From: Andrena cerasifolii
Lineage: Eukaryota > Arthropoda > Insecta > Hymenoptera > Andrenidae
NCBI RefSeq assembly: GCF_050908995.1
Contig: NC_135130.1
Location: 6,441,001-6,505,000, forward strand
Length of the DNA: 64,000 nucleotides
Direction of reading: 5' to 3'
Part shown: piece after piece, positions 37,141 through 47,922 of the stretch
Layout of the letters: every line of letters starts with the position of its first letter
Position numbering within the stretch: position 1 is the stretch's first letter
Notes under the pieces: generated by a model
What the model was told of the DNA's origin: nothing
The model's input: only the letters and a program-made list of their open reading frames with translations
Databases searched by the model: none
Program-made: the position numbers and the translations under genes

Positions 37141-40100
37141 TCATCGCTTTCGGAAGGCTTTCCTGTTGTCCTTGCTGCCAGCCTTGAAATTACCCGCGCC
37201 TTTCCGTTTACTTTGATTCTGCTTAGTGTTCGCGCTGAAATTCGAATTGTTAATGCACACCGTGTTACAATATTTCATGTTTTATTGTATTCTTTGAAAC
37301 ATATACTTACTCGTAGCGCATCCTCTTCACGGCTTTTTTACTTGTATCCGTTAAATCGGCAGCGAACGAAGATCTCGGCCGTTTTAACGGCGCTGAAATT
37401 TAATCAGTGTTTTAAGCAACCATAATACCATTAAAGATTTTAAATTAAAAATAGCAGGTGTACCTCTTCTGTTACTTATAGATTTATCCTCCACCACAGC
37501 TCGAATTTTCTTTTGCTTGTTCTTCTTCTTAGCCAATCTCGCTTGGAACGCCGCAGTTTTCTCTAACTCCCTATTAGCTCTGTCTTCAGCCGTGTCTTTT
37601 CTAGGCTCCTTGGATACCTTCTTCTTCTTCTCTTCCACTAGATTCGAAGGCTCTCTGTTCTTCTTTTGCTTCTTCTCTTTACTCTTCGGCTGCTTCTCCA
37701 CCAACGATAGTTTATCTATGAAACGAGAATATAAATCATCCGAAGTGTAGCAGAACTTTAAAAACAATTATAACATCGGAGCTAGAGACAAACCTTTCTC
37801 CTCTTTCCTCTCCTTCTGAGTCTGGAACCAACTTCTTTGCTCGCCCGTATCTTTCTCGTCTTTGAGCAATCTTTCCACCCTGTTCGCTTGATTCTCTATC
37901 TTAGCCAACTCCCTCTCCTGCCTTTCTTCTTCCAGTATATTCTCTACGTCAGCTTCCAGGGATTGCAATCTTTTGTTGTACTTCCCCACGATGTCAGGCG
38001 GTATTATCCGATTCTTCACTGGATTCTTCGCATTCTTAATAATCTCTTTAACTAGAGAACGCTCTTGTTCCCCAGCCAGAGATACAGACACGCCGACGCG
38101 GCCAGCTCTGGCTGTTCTTCCAACTCTGCGAAGAAATGATGGAATAAATACCTTCTCGCGATGCACGCGCCTGCTCAGAGTGTACACTGATACCTGTGAA
38201 TGTAATGTTGCATGGTAGCTGGCATAACGAAGTTGATTACAGTTTTTACACCGCTAATATCTAAGCCTCTTGCAGCAACGTCTGTTGCCAGCAGAATATC
38301 TATTTCTTCATTTTTAAATTTTCTCAAGTTCTCTAAACGCTGTGGTTGCGTAAGGTTGCCGTGGAGTTCCCCAACCTACGGCACAAAATATTCATAAGTA
38401 TAACACTATTATTTAAAAGTGTTTTAATATTATTATTATATTAAAGGGTTATGCCTACCTGTAGGGTCTGCAAAAACATGTATATTCGGGAATTTTTCAG
38501 GGAAAAACTTGAAGGCTTTTTTAATCAAACCTTTATGTATTCGAAAGTGTACGTGTTAAACTACTTGTAGTAATTTTTGCGATGGAAAATATAAATATAC
38601 ATAAGAAATATTAGCAATCTCCCGGCAGCGATTTTTTTCCAGTAGTTTGCGGCGACCACTCTAATTTTTACCTGGTTCATCCGAAATAAAAAATTCGCGG
38701 GAATTTAGTATATTAGATTATCTAGTCCTTAATCGTTCATTATCCTGAAAAATTAATTTGCTACGAAATGGCGGCTTCTCATAGCAAAAGTATAATTTTT
38801 CACCTGTAAAATAAAAACTACGCAACGTAAATGGAAAAGCCCCGATTAAGGACTAGATAATCTAATATAATAACTAAATTTGGTCGAATTTTTTATTTCT
38901 GATGAACCAGATCGAAGCTACACCGCCTATAATTCCAGTATTTATTTAGATATCGCATTGCAAAAAAAAATCTACAAGAACTTTAAAATATATACTTTCG
39001 ACTATACAACCGCGTTTATTTAAAAAAGAGTGTTCAAGTTTTGAAAAAAAATCTCGAAAATACTTGTGTTTTCAGACCTTACAAGTAGGCACAACCCCTT
39101 AATGGCATTTGTGAAGCAACTGGTAAGGTTTCCTTACGCGAGACTTTCTTCAAAACTTTGCCTGAGCCTAGTCTATGCAGTGGAGCTTGTAAACAAATTT
39201 CTACAATAATTATGAAACGAGTTATATGTCGAGTACCTTCACACCTAATAATCCTAACAGAATATGAAGTCTGTGGGCTTGTTTCTTCGTTTGGACAAAA
39301 ACCATGGCATGATCGTGGAAAGTTCTGCAAATTAAGGCAGCCAAGATTGCCTCGCGGTCTCCTTCCCTTTCTTTTCGTATCCTATTTAAACAAATAGAGT
39401 TCGCGTCTCACATTCGTTTGCTACATAGAATTAACTTGAAACTTCGATAGTTACCGAATGAATTCCTGGCGTAAATTGAATGCAACATCTTGATTACTGT
39501 CCACAAATACTTTGACAGGCTTATCCAGCGATACAGCCGCCAAATCTTTCACTTGCTCGGTCATAGTCGCTGAGAATAACATCGTCTGCCTATTTCTCGA
39601 GCACTGCTTTACTATGTACTTCATTTGCTCCGCGAAGTATTCGTCTAGCATCCTTTAACGAAGTTCACAGAAGTGTTTCAATTGGAACGCAAAGGAACAT
39701 AAATCAGATATTCCCTTTTAATTTACCTGTCTGCTTCGTCTAAAATCAGCACTTCGATGCTGTCTAACGAGAACGTGGGTGTATTTTTTAAATGATCGAT
39801 TAATCTTCCAGGCGTAGCTATCACAACATCTGGATTCTTTCTTAATACAGTTTCCTAAGTAAATAACGTGAGAAGGTTTAATAGCACTTGCTTACGTTCA
39901 TTCAGGGACACAGGTTTTGTTACGGTGCAATAATGTCGTGTTAATTCGAAAGGGTGTATCTGGTCAAAGGGTGGTTCTGAGATAAATGACTTTTAGTATT
40001 CTGTGCTATGTAGGGAATTCAATCCCGGGATCCCGGCCGTTTTTTCGATTCCAGTTTTATATTTTTCAGTTGCTCATAAAGTAATTTACGTTTTTAAAAA

Positions 40101-42902
40101 TTCTCGGGATAAGTTATAACTTGATATATCAAATCCCGGGAGTTTTAGAATCCAAAACACAGCCGGGATCCCGGGATTGAATTCCCCAGTGCTATGCCAT
40201 CGGTATGGTATAAAAATTGCATGAGGTGAAATATTAAATCTGGTTAAAAAGGTATCTAAATATTTGTAACAAACCCGTAAAATATTTCATAAACTCCAAA
40301 GGAAAGTTTGGTAGATCAGGCATCGATTTCAAATACGTCCGAAACGTAAACTGTTATATCTTCAGTTTTAATACAGATATGGCTTTCTTATTTAATATAC
40401 ATACAGATAAACTATTTTTCTGCTACCTGGCAGGAATAACTCAATTTGAGCGAAAGTTGCAGAATAACGTACCTGAACTTTCACGTCTAAACCACCGACG
40501 GATAATCCTACTTCGACTGTTGTGTATTGAGATAATTGCTTCGTGACTTGATACACTTGAACGCCAAGTTCTCTTGTGGGCACGAGTACAAGAACTCGGG
40601 AAATAGCAGGACCATCCAACGGTCTGTACAATAATCTCTCCAGAGTTGGGAGCATATAAGCCGCAGTTTTACCTGTGCCCGTCGCAGCGCAACCACATAC
40701 ATCGCGGCCCATTAACGCGACTGGAATGGTAGCAGCTTGAATAGGTGTTGGATGCACGAAATTCATAGCTGTTATGGCCTTTAACGAGCAAACATAATCA
40801 ATTGTTGAAAAACAGCACGTGAAATATTACCGAACTTTCGCTTTTCGTATGATATAATTTTACCTTTAATAAAGGACGTGATAAATTCATTTGATAAAAT
40901 GTTGCGTGCAGCTCCGAGTTTGAGTACTCCTCAAAGTCAATTGTTTCTTCGTCAGTTTCCTTAGGGACTTTTTTCTTTCTACCTTTCTTCTCCTTTGTCT
41001 TAAACACGTCTGCAATAAAACATGCATTTTTATTAACTCAAAATCAAACATGTACGATGCAATTAGGGAATACAATTTACAAAGGAATAAAATACCTTTT
41101 TTTAATTAAATATTTTTTAAAATGTTGCCTAAATATGTAGAAATATAGGCATAAAGTATTCAATTAATATAATTTGAGGGTTTATTTAAAAAAAAACCCA
41201 AATCTCGCGTTCCTAAACAGGCCGTCAAAGTAGGGAGTAGGGCTGTTCGAGTACTCGAATATTGGAGCAGCTTGAAATTCGGACCGAGTTAGACTCGGTT
41301 TACGAGCCGAACCGAGTACTCGAAAAAGCAAGCAGCTCGAAAGAACTGAGCAGTCCGAGTAACGCAAGTAGTTTGAAGCTAGAATGTTTCGAATATTTTA
41401 GAATACATATGTTTATCTACTGGATAATGGTTCGTAGTAATGTGAGTAATTAAATTGTAAACTGCAAATGAAAATATTCTCTAACTATTGAAAATAATTT
41501 TTCGCGTATGTATGATTTAATAATATGTTTTAAGAAATATATGGTTCATGGTTACCCAGTAGAGAAACATTCAAGCTTCAAACTATTCGACATACCCGGA
41601 CTGCTCGGTTCTCTTAAAGTTGCTCGCAAAAATTCGAGTTCTCAGTTCTATTCGAGCCGCTCGCTTCTTTCGAGTACTTGGCTCGGTTCGGTTCTTCGAG
41701 CCGAGTCAGACTGGGCCCTTAAATGAACATTTAGAATTTTAATTATTGAAATTTTCTATTACCCAATCCCGTGATTAGTCCCGGAATCCCAAGATAGACT
41801 ATAAAAAATCCCACAATCCCGGGATAGTAAATAATGAGCGGGATTGTATTCCCTAAATGCAGTAGACGACATCCTTACCCTTTTTGAGTTCATCTTCTGA
41901 TAGAGAAATTTCGTCATCTTCTATTTTAATTTCAGACGATTCTAAAACGGAATCATCAATTTCGACCTGTAAGAAGAGATATATAGAAACAATTTGACCC
42001 TTAACAATTTAACATTTGTAGCCCTTTCTGTTATAGCAGAAGTAAAACAGTAAAGGCAGCGAAGGCCAGTCCGAGCCATTTGGGAGCCTAGGCTCCATGA
42101 TGTTTACCATAGCCGCCCGGGAGTGCTCGAAAGCCAATGATAACGGAGCTGCTCTAAAGGCAGCGATCATTGGGGCCCCCAAGAATCCCAGTCATTCAAA
42201 CCTATCGTACGGGTATGAGGCTGCGCCTCACACTACTAGATTTCCCTATCCGTGGCACGCAGTGGCGGATTTAAGAAAAATGGCCCAGGTGGCAAATATT
42301 CCGAGGGGCCCATTTTTTTCGGGAAAAGGAAGAGGTAGTTTACTAAAAACGGGCCAAGTGTAGTAGCACAGAAAAAAATATAGGGCCCTGGGGTCCTTCT
42401 GGGTAGGGGCCCAGGCGGCAACTCCCCTTCCACGCGGCTATGGTAAACATCACAGACCCTGAGCTCTTAAATGGCTCAAACTGGCCTTCTCTGCCCTAAG
42501 TGTTACAAGCTTAAATCCACGATCTATTTGCGCGTACTCCATTCTCGATTCCTCTTCTGATCTTCTTAATTTTATCATCGAGTTTCGTTTTCGCTTTCCG
42601 TTTAATGTATTTGCTCAAGTCGTTCCACGTGTCTTTATTATACTCGGAGGCGTCGTTTATAAACTGGAAATTGGTATCGAAGTCTTTCTTTTCCTTCCTC
42701 TTCTGCTTCCGTGGTTGAAACTAGTATGACAGAGAAGTTATTCGCGTGGTTAGAAAGCCATACAATAAATAACCTCTGCTTGGAATTACAAAACATAATT
42801 TAAATGACAATATCTTACGTCATCTTCGACGTCAGAATTCTCAGACAAATCTGGCACTTCTTGGTCGTCTTCGATGGTCCTTATTAAGTCACAGTTATCC
42901 AT
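37141..42902 (-). CDS. Ddx27: DEAD-box ATP-dependent RNA helicase DDX27 (fly Rs1)
   Basis: This nucleolar helicase acts in 60S ribosome biogenesis and rRNA 3'-end processing. Thirteen minus-strand exons join in phase: 42819-42902, 42538-42720, 41879-41966, 40864-41009, 40473-40778, 39727-39854, 39455-39652, 39237-39381, 38194-38375, 37794-38125, 37464-37715, 37311-37392 and 37141-37234, giving 739 aa. An acidic N-terminus precedes the helicase core: Q-motif region (NFVHPTPIQ), motif I ATGTGKT (about 199-205), motif II DEAD (about 308), motif III SAT, and the second RecA lobe with LLATDVAARGLD and HRVGRTARAGR. A Lys/Glu coiled-coil-like tail leads to the DDX27-specific end KRPRSSFAADLTDTSKKAVK and a basic terminus RKAFRKR. 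The donor after exon 2 (GGA|GTACGC) is weak but is the only one that keeps frame. A 4-codon upstream reading frame overlaps the start ATG. Confidence 0.96.
38445..39098. mobile_element. 654-bp TTAA-flanked foldback in a DDX27 intron
   Basis: It is flanked by TTAA at 38441-38444 and 39099-39102. The left end AGGGTTATGCCTACCTGTA is mirrored by the right end TACAAGTAGGCACAACCCC. A second, inner palindrome uses AGATTATCTAGTCCTTAATC (about 38714) and its inverse GATTAAGGACTAGATAATC (about 38852). Confidence 0.85.
40011..40188. mobile_element. 178-bp hAT-like miniature element with perfect 8-bp duplication
   Basis: The 8-bp sequence GTGCTATG is repeated exactly at 40003-40010 and 40189-40196. The element runs from TAGGGAATTCAATCCCGGGA to GGGATTGAATTCCCCA and folds on itself through CCCGGGATCCCGGC. 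It lies in a DDX27 intron. A decayed relative with GGGATTGTATTCCCTA is at 41755-41857. Confidence 0.9.
41237..41715. mobile_element. hAT-like element rich in GAGTACTCG blocks
   Basis: The left TAGGGCTGTTCGAGTACTCG is followed by GAGCCGAACCGAGTACTCG. The right side repeats these inverted (CGAGTACTTGGCTCGGTTC and TCGAGCCGAGTCAGACTGG). It sits in the DDX27 intron between exons 3 and 4. The boundaries are approximate. Confidence 0.55.
42053..42496. mobile_element. Inverted-repeat element carrying a family B repeat (DDX27 intron 2)
   Basis: Ends of about 55 bp are inverted copies: left GAAGGCCAGTCCGAGCCATT and GATGTTTACCATAGCCGC, right GCGGCTATGGTAAACATC and ATGGCTCAAACTGGCCTTC. The interior (42255-42420) is a family B unit like 5700-5890, so one repeat sits inside another. 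Confidence 0.75.
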
Positions 42903-43132
42903 TTTCCATTACAAATATCGCAAAGCCGCATTCAATTCCAAATACTCAAACCACGTGGTTAGGTCGCACATGTGTCCACGCGAACTATATATGTCAATAA
43001 GTCATGATATAATTATTTAAACGAAAGCCTGCTTATTAGCATTATTTTAACAGAACGATATATAAATTACAAAGTGTTATTCTCTGTTTACAAATATAAT
43101 ATAACTGCAACGCTGCGAGTTTAATTTCGAAC

Positions 43133-43855
43133 TAGGGATGAATCGATACCAGGGGGACCAAGCCAGGGGGGCCAAGCTTCCCTCTTACGAAAGTTGAAGC
43201 AGAGTTTGTAGCGCCTCCTACCAATGAGGTGCGTACTAAACTTTTTTCTTAGGAAAAGAAGAAATATTCAATTTCAATGTTTATCCTTCTATCTGCTGCA
43301 TACGTGTCGCTGGCGCGACGATCCGTGGACAGGTTTTAAAGTAAACGATGCATTACACGTATACACATACACATACGTCCCGATTCACACCAATTCACAC
43401 ATTCACAGTTTAGTACGCACCTCATTGGTAGGAGGCGCTACAAACTCTGCTTCAACTTTCGTAAGAGGGAAGCTTGGCCCCCCTGAAATTCTAAACATAT
43501 CAGACCAATACGAGTATATTCTCGATACTTCCGTTTCGATAGGAAGTAATTTCAATATCGATACCTAGGGTTGCGATACCAAGTAGGTATCGAAAAAAAA
43601 GTACTCCTATCGAATGGGGCGAGTATCGACATTCTGCCCGAAAGATAAAAAGCTCGTTCAACCAAAAATATCGTTCCAATTACTCCAGATGCACGATACA
43701 GAGCATGATATAAGGATTTACCTTACATCATGATTCATGATTTACACTTAGAGCATATAGGCAATTGGGTAAAATTCGCACTCAGTGAGCACCAGTGCGA
43801 CCGTCCGAATTCGCTATAAAAGTATCGATACCTTGACGGTATCGATTCATCCCTA
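43133..43855. mobile_element. hAT-like element in the DDX27-FEN1 promoter spacer
   Basis: It starts TAGGGATGAATCGATACC and ends GGTATCGATTCATCCCTA, a perfect inverted pair. Flanks TTTCGAAC and TTTCGAGT agree at six of eight positions, fitting an aged 8-bp duplication. It contains the separate palindrome 43164-43484. Confidence 0.85.
43164..43484. mobile_element. Nested 321-bp palindrome with near-identical 78-bp arms
   Basis: The left arm runs CAGGGGGGCCAAGCTTCCCT through GAAGCAGAGTTTGTAGCGCC to ATGAGGTGCGTACTAAA. The right arm is its reverse complement with almost no differences. Such identity suggests a recent insertion into the older hAT-like element. Confidence 0.9.
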
Positions 43856-44177
43856 TTTCGAGTGGTTCTCAAGTTCGTCATACCTCCGTCAACCATTTCC
43901 ATGATCCTATTTAAGCGTTTTAATTCTATTTAATTAGGTGAAGATTATTCCTCTGCAATATCCATTCAGCAATTCGTAATAAACGCGATAATAAGTAAAT
44001 GAAAATAAGAAAAGATTTATCGACGAATATGTTAGTGATTTTAAGTTTCTCAAGGTCTTTCAATGCGAACTCTGCACCGTAATTTGGCGCGAATCCTCGT
44101 TTACGTTACTCGCTAACAGCTTCGTGTTTCAGTTGTTGTTTGAATAATTTTAACCTCAGCAATATTTCCTTGACACC

Positions 44178-47100
44178 ATGGGTATTCACGGTTTGGCGAA
44201 GTTAATAGCGGACGTGGCACCGAGTGCTATTAAGGAACGAGAATTGAAGCATTATTTCGGTACGTTCTCCGTCGTTCTATTTAACTTGGAATCTCGAATT
44301 CCGTGCACTCTGTTTACTCCAGATTTTCAAAGCATTTGCTGTCGATCGGTTGAATAAGAATTCAATAAGAATACGCATTGTTTTAGGTCGTAAAGTCGCG
44401 ATAGATGCGTCTATGTCCTTGTACCAGTTCCTCATCGCTGTGCGCAGCGAAGGTGCTCAGCTTACTACTGTGGATGGCGAACCAACGAGGTGAGGTTCCT
44501 GCAGTTACACTCTTTAACCCTCCAACTACTGCAGCTTGGAGTCATTCCTGACTCGCTCGGATTCACGATCATCAGAGCTCTTCAGATATTATACCAACAG
44601 TGACGATCGCTCAAGATCCTCATCGATACATAATCTGGGTAAACTTTTCCTCTGGGAAACCTTTTTTCCTCACCGCAAATTTATATTGGTCAAAAGCACA
44701 CGGCAAATAACATGCAAAAATATTTTTTTTTGAGTTTAGGAATTTATCCATTGCAAAGTTATTATGTTAAAAATACTCCGAAATTTTGAAAAACCTATAC
44801 TCAGGACAAGTTGGAAAGTGGAATGCGTTGTATCCTTGAACCAGTTGTGAAAACTATAGAACCCATTTTCAGCTAAATACTTTGTTGTTAGACAATCACC
44901 GTAAGTCACAATATCTGCTAGAAGATGAGTAAAAATTTCGCAACCTTTTCCGCCTAATAAAAACATTCCTAAACTCCAAATTGCTATCATTAAACTCTAT
45001 ACATCAAGTACTATCATAAATATAAGCTTCGACCCCCAAAAAAGGTTTCCCAGGGGAAAAGTTTACATTACAATCTAATATTATCAGTCGGAGCATACGT
45101 CTTTCTTCCTTGAAACCTTATAAGAAAGTAAATCGTAGCCTTTGCTTCGACACTTCCACTACTGTGCTGCGAAGTAGTGCGTTACTCGATTGTTGCATTC
45201 TAACAGTTCCGTCTCTGCGTGCTGCATTGTTCTTGAGCTCAAAAGTCTCCAGTGACTCCAGCGCGGTATACGGAGGATTAATCCACTCGGACATGGTATG
45301 CAGGTTCTTTTGTATTGCAGTCACTTGATGGGCACATTTTATCGAACGATACGCTTGGTAGAGCAGGGAATAAAGCCTGTGTACGTATTCGATGGGAAGC
45401 CGCCGAACTTAAAGGGCGGCGAACTGGCTAAGCGTGCGGAAAGGAGAGACGAAGCACAGAAGCTTTTACAAGCTGCAGAAGAAGCCGGTGATTACGGATA
45501 CTTTATACTTTAATAATTTCACTTGTGCTTACTCACTCGAACTCTGTTTTGCAATGTGTTTTCTCAGGGAATGTGGAGGACATGGAAAAGTTTAACAGAC
45601 GATTGGTAAAAGTTACGAAAGAACACGTGGACGATGCTAGACAGTTGTTGAAGTTAATGGGCATTCCTTACATCGATGTAGGTAAAGAGTAAATTGTAAT
45701 TTTGAGGCGTTTACTGATCGTGTGTATTTATTAAAGGCTCCGTGCGAAGCGGAGGCACAGTGCGCCGCCTTGGTCAAGACTGGTAAGGTGTTCGCCACAG
45801 CCACGGAAGACATGGATGCTCTCACCTTCGGATGCAACATTTTACTCCGTCGGTTAACGTTCAGCGAGGCCAGAAAAATGCCTGTGCAAGAGTTCCACTT
45901 TGATAAAGTGTTAGAAGATCTCGAATTAAGTCACAACGAAGTATGCGATCCGAATGATTATTTGTCGTTAATTGTAGCATGGGTTTCCTTTAAATTTCTG
46001 GTTATTTGCAGTTCATTGATCTTTGCATTATGCTGGGTTGCGACTACACGAATAGCATTAAAGGAATTGGGCCGAAGAGAGCCATTGAATTGATCAAAGC
46101 GCATAGATCGCTGGAGACGATCATAGATAATTTGGACACAAAGAAATTCTCGGTTCCCGAAGATTGGAATTTTCAGCAGGCCCGATTATTATTCCAAGAG
46201 CCTGAAATCATGGATCCAGAAGAAATCGAAGTAAGAAAGTATATATCACGTTACGTTGCGTTACGTAGCAGGTCTGGGTATTCTTATCTTCGAATGAAAA
46301 GGTTTATTTAAATCCTGAGTGCTCTGTTCTCACAATAAGTGATCTAATTTTTGTAAGCTAAAATGGACAGACCCCGACGAAGAAGGTTTAGTCCAGTTCT
46401 TGTGCGGCGATAAGCAGTTCAATGAGGAGAGAGTAAGAAACGGGGCAAAAAAATTGCTCAAAGGACGAAATACCTCCACGCAAGGAAGATTAGATACGTT
46501 CTTTAAAGTATTGCCAAATCCAAATCCTACGAAGCGTAAAGTAAGTATAATTTACTATTTAGTGGCCCTTATTTATACGTGTAGAATTGTCCTCCGCATT
46601 TCTTTGCTCTCATCCCGTACAACGGTTCCAGCTCATAAAAAAATAGTCTCCGAAAAAGTTTACTGCAATCGAACAACAGGAAATCAATGGTTTCGATTTA
46701 AAGAATTCCTCGAAAATGGTAAGCCCTATCGAAATTTTGTTCAAACAATATTAAAAGACCATTCAGTTTTCTACAATTACTGTTTATATAACTTTTTCAT
46801 GCTTCAAAAAGTTATATATACAGAAATTGTAGAAAATTGAATGCTCTTTTTAATATTATTTGAACAAAATTTGAATAGGACTTACCATTTTTTAGAAATT
46901 CTTTAAATCCAAACCATTGATTTCCTGTTTTCCGATTACAATAATCTTTTTCAGAGGATTGGAGCAGACCAATTTTTTAATTGCTCCGCTCCGACATCAA
47001 AATACTTGCTCCAGCTCTACTCCAAGCTCCGAGTGAAACGTTTGCACGTGGCAACGCCGGCGATCAATTTCGCAGTTTTTAGGCTTCGCGGCCCTACAAT

Positions 47101-47479
47101 ATAATATTTTTTCAATGATGAAATATTGAGAATTAGTATTTGAAAAAATTTCATTCAAAAAAAAAATAAAATTCAAATAAAAAAAAGTCTGGAGCAGTAC
47201 AAATTTTCCGTGCTCCGGCTCCGCTCCAGCTAAAACCCCCTAACGCTCTGATTTTTTTTATCGAATGGAACCATACATAGGGGTTGAGAACAAAAGAAAT
47301 CGCATTTTGAAAATAAGAACGACCCTAATAATTCACAATATCTGTTGTCAAAATGTACACTCCCCTTTTCTCTTTTAAAATCTCTGTATCGCATTATAAA
47401 ACAGGCAGATGCTCCGAAATCAGCGGCGAAGAAAACGAAGAAGGGTGGAGGAGGAAGGCCACGTGGGAGGGCAAAGTAG
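44178..47479 (+). CDS. Fen1: Flap endonuclease 1
   Basis: FEN1 cuts 5' flaps during Okazaki fragment maturation and long-patch base excision repair. Eight exons join in phase: 44178-44259, 44387-44489, 45321-45487, 45568-45677, 45737-45940, 46012-46230, 46358-46540 and 47405-47479, giving 380 aa, the same length as human FEN1. The N-terminal block has MGIHGLAKLI with the critical free N-terminus and VAIDASMSLYQFL. Metal-binding residues sit in YVFDGKPP, CEAEAQCA, ATEDMDALTFG and GCDYTNSIKGIGP. The helix-two-turn-helix follows. The PCNA-binding PIP box QGRLDTFF is at 337-344, and a Lys/Gly-rich nuclear tail ends RPRGRAK. Introns 2 and 7 contain foldback elements. The gene is divergent from DDX27 and convergent with RTN4IP1, 444 bp apart at their stops. 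Confidence 0.97.
44639..45066. mobile_element. 428-bp inverted-repeat element in FEN1 intron 2
   Basis: The ends GTAAACTTTTCCTCTGGGAA and TTCCCAGGGGAAAAGTTTAC are inverted copies extending into an ACCTTTTTT/AAAAAAGGT pair. The interior holds GGACAAGTTGGAAAGTGGAA, a sequence also found inverted at about 33077-33105 in the Pds5 foldback. Confidence 0.8.
46647..46957. mobile_element. 311-bp foldback at the end of FEN1 exon 7 intron
   Basis: The left arm (TCTCCGAAAAAGTTTACTGC, AACAGGAAATCAATGGTTT) and the right arm (AAACCATTGATTTCCTGTT, AATCTTTTTCAGAGGA) are complementary almost throughout, with an inner pair around CATTCAGTTTTCTACAATT. It starts about 105 bp after the exon 7 donor. Confidence 0.8.
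46962..47252. mobile_element. hAT-like element rich in GGAGC blocks
   Basis: The right end reads, inverted, CAGAGCGTTAGGGGGTTTTA followed by GCTGGAGCGGAGCCGGAGCA. The left side holds GCTCCGCTCC and TTGGAGCAGACC, but its terminus is lost next to the foldback at 46647-46957. CAGAG is a common hAT start. Confidence 0.5.
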
Positions 47480-47922
47480 TTTTACGTAAAGCAGTGCTCG
47501 AAATTCATGACATTTATACACGTGATGTCTCGACTTATTTATGCGCCTCAACGAATAGGATTATTATTACGAGAAGTTGTAAACGCTATCTTATACTTTT
47601 ATATTTATTTTGATAAAATAGATCGTACATGCTTAATTAATCTTTCATTTTACACGTGTATGTATTCATACATATACCCAGTATTTGCCACTCGCTTGTT
47701 GTACAATTTACACAAGCCGTGCAATCGTGGTATTTCTATTACATCATATATTCAGTCTTGATTTTAGCACCAAATACACTAGCGTAGAATTTGCATGCTG
47801 AACAGCATTTTGGCAGTGGCCGGGCGCTAATGTCACTATTTACATATGTACCGATAAAAGTTTATTATGTATATCATATACAACTGAAAGCAAACTTTTC
47901 TTCTACTAACAACATTCGATCG
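47480..47922. other. Convergent spacer between FEN1 and RTN4IP1
   Basis: These 443 bp must hold both 3' untranslated regions. I see no canonical AATAAA close to either stop that I would name with confidence, and no other feature. Confidence 0.5.

Larger units (their letters stand above)
42903..44177. other. Divergent spacer between DDX27 and FEN1
   Basis: This 1.28-kb head-to-head region should hold both promoters. More than half of it (43133-43855) is a hAT-like element with a second palindrome nested inside, so the original spacer was roughly 550 bp. No coding region is supported. Confidence 0.65.

Noticed and set aside
42097..42363. Plus-strand 88-codon frame starting MMFTIAARECSK
   Set aside because: It begins in the inverted end of a repeat and finishes in a family B unit, so it is repeat DNA by chance open.
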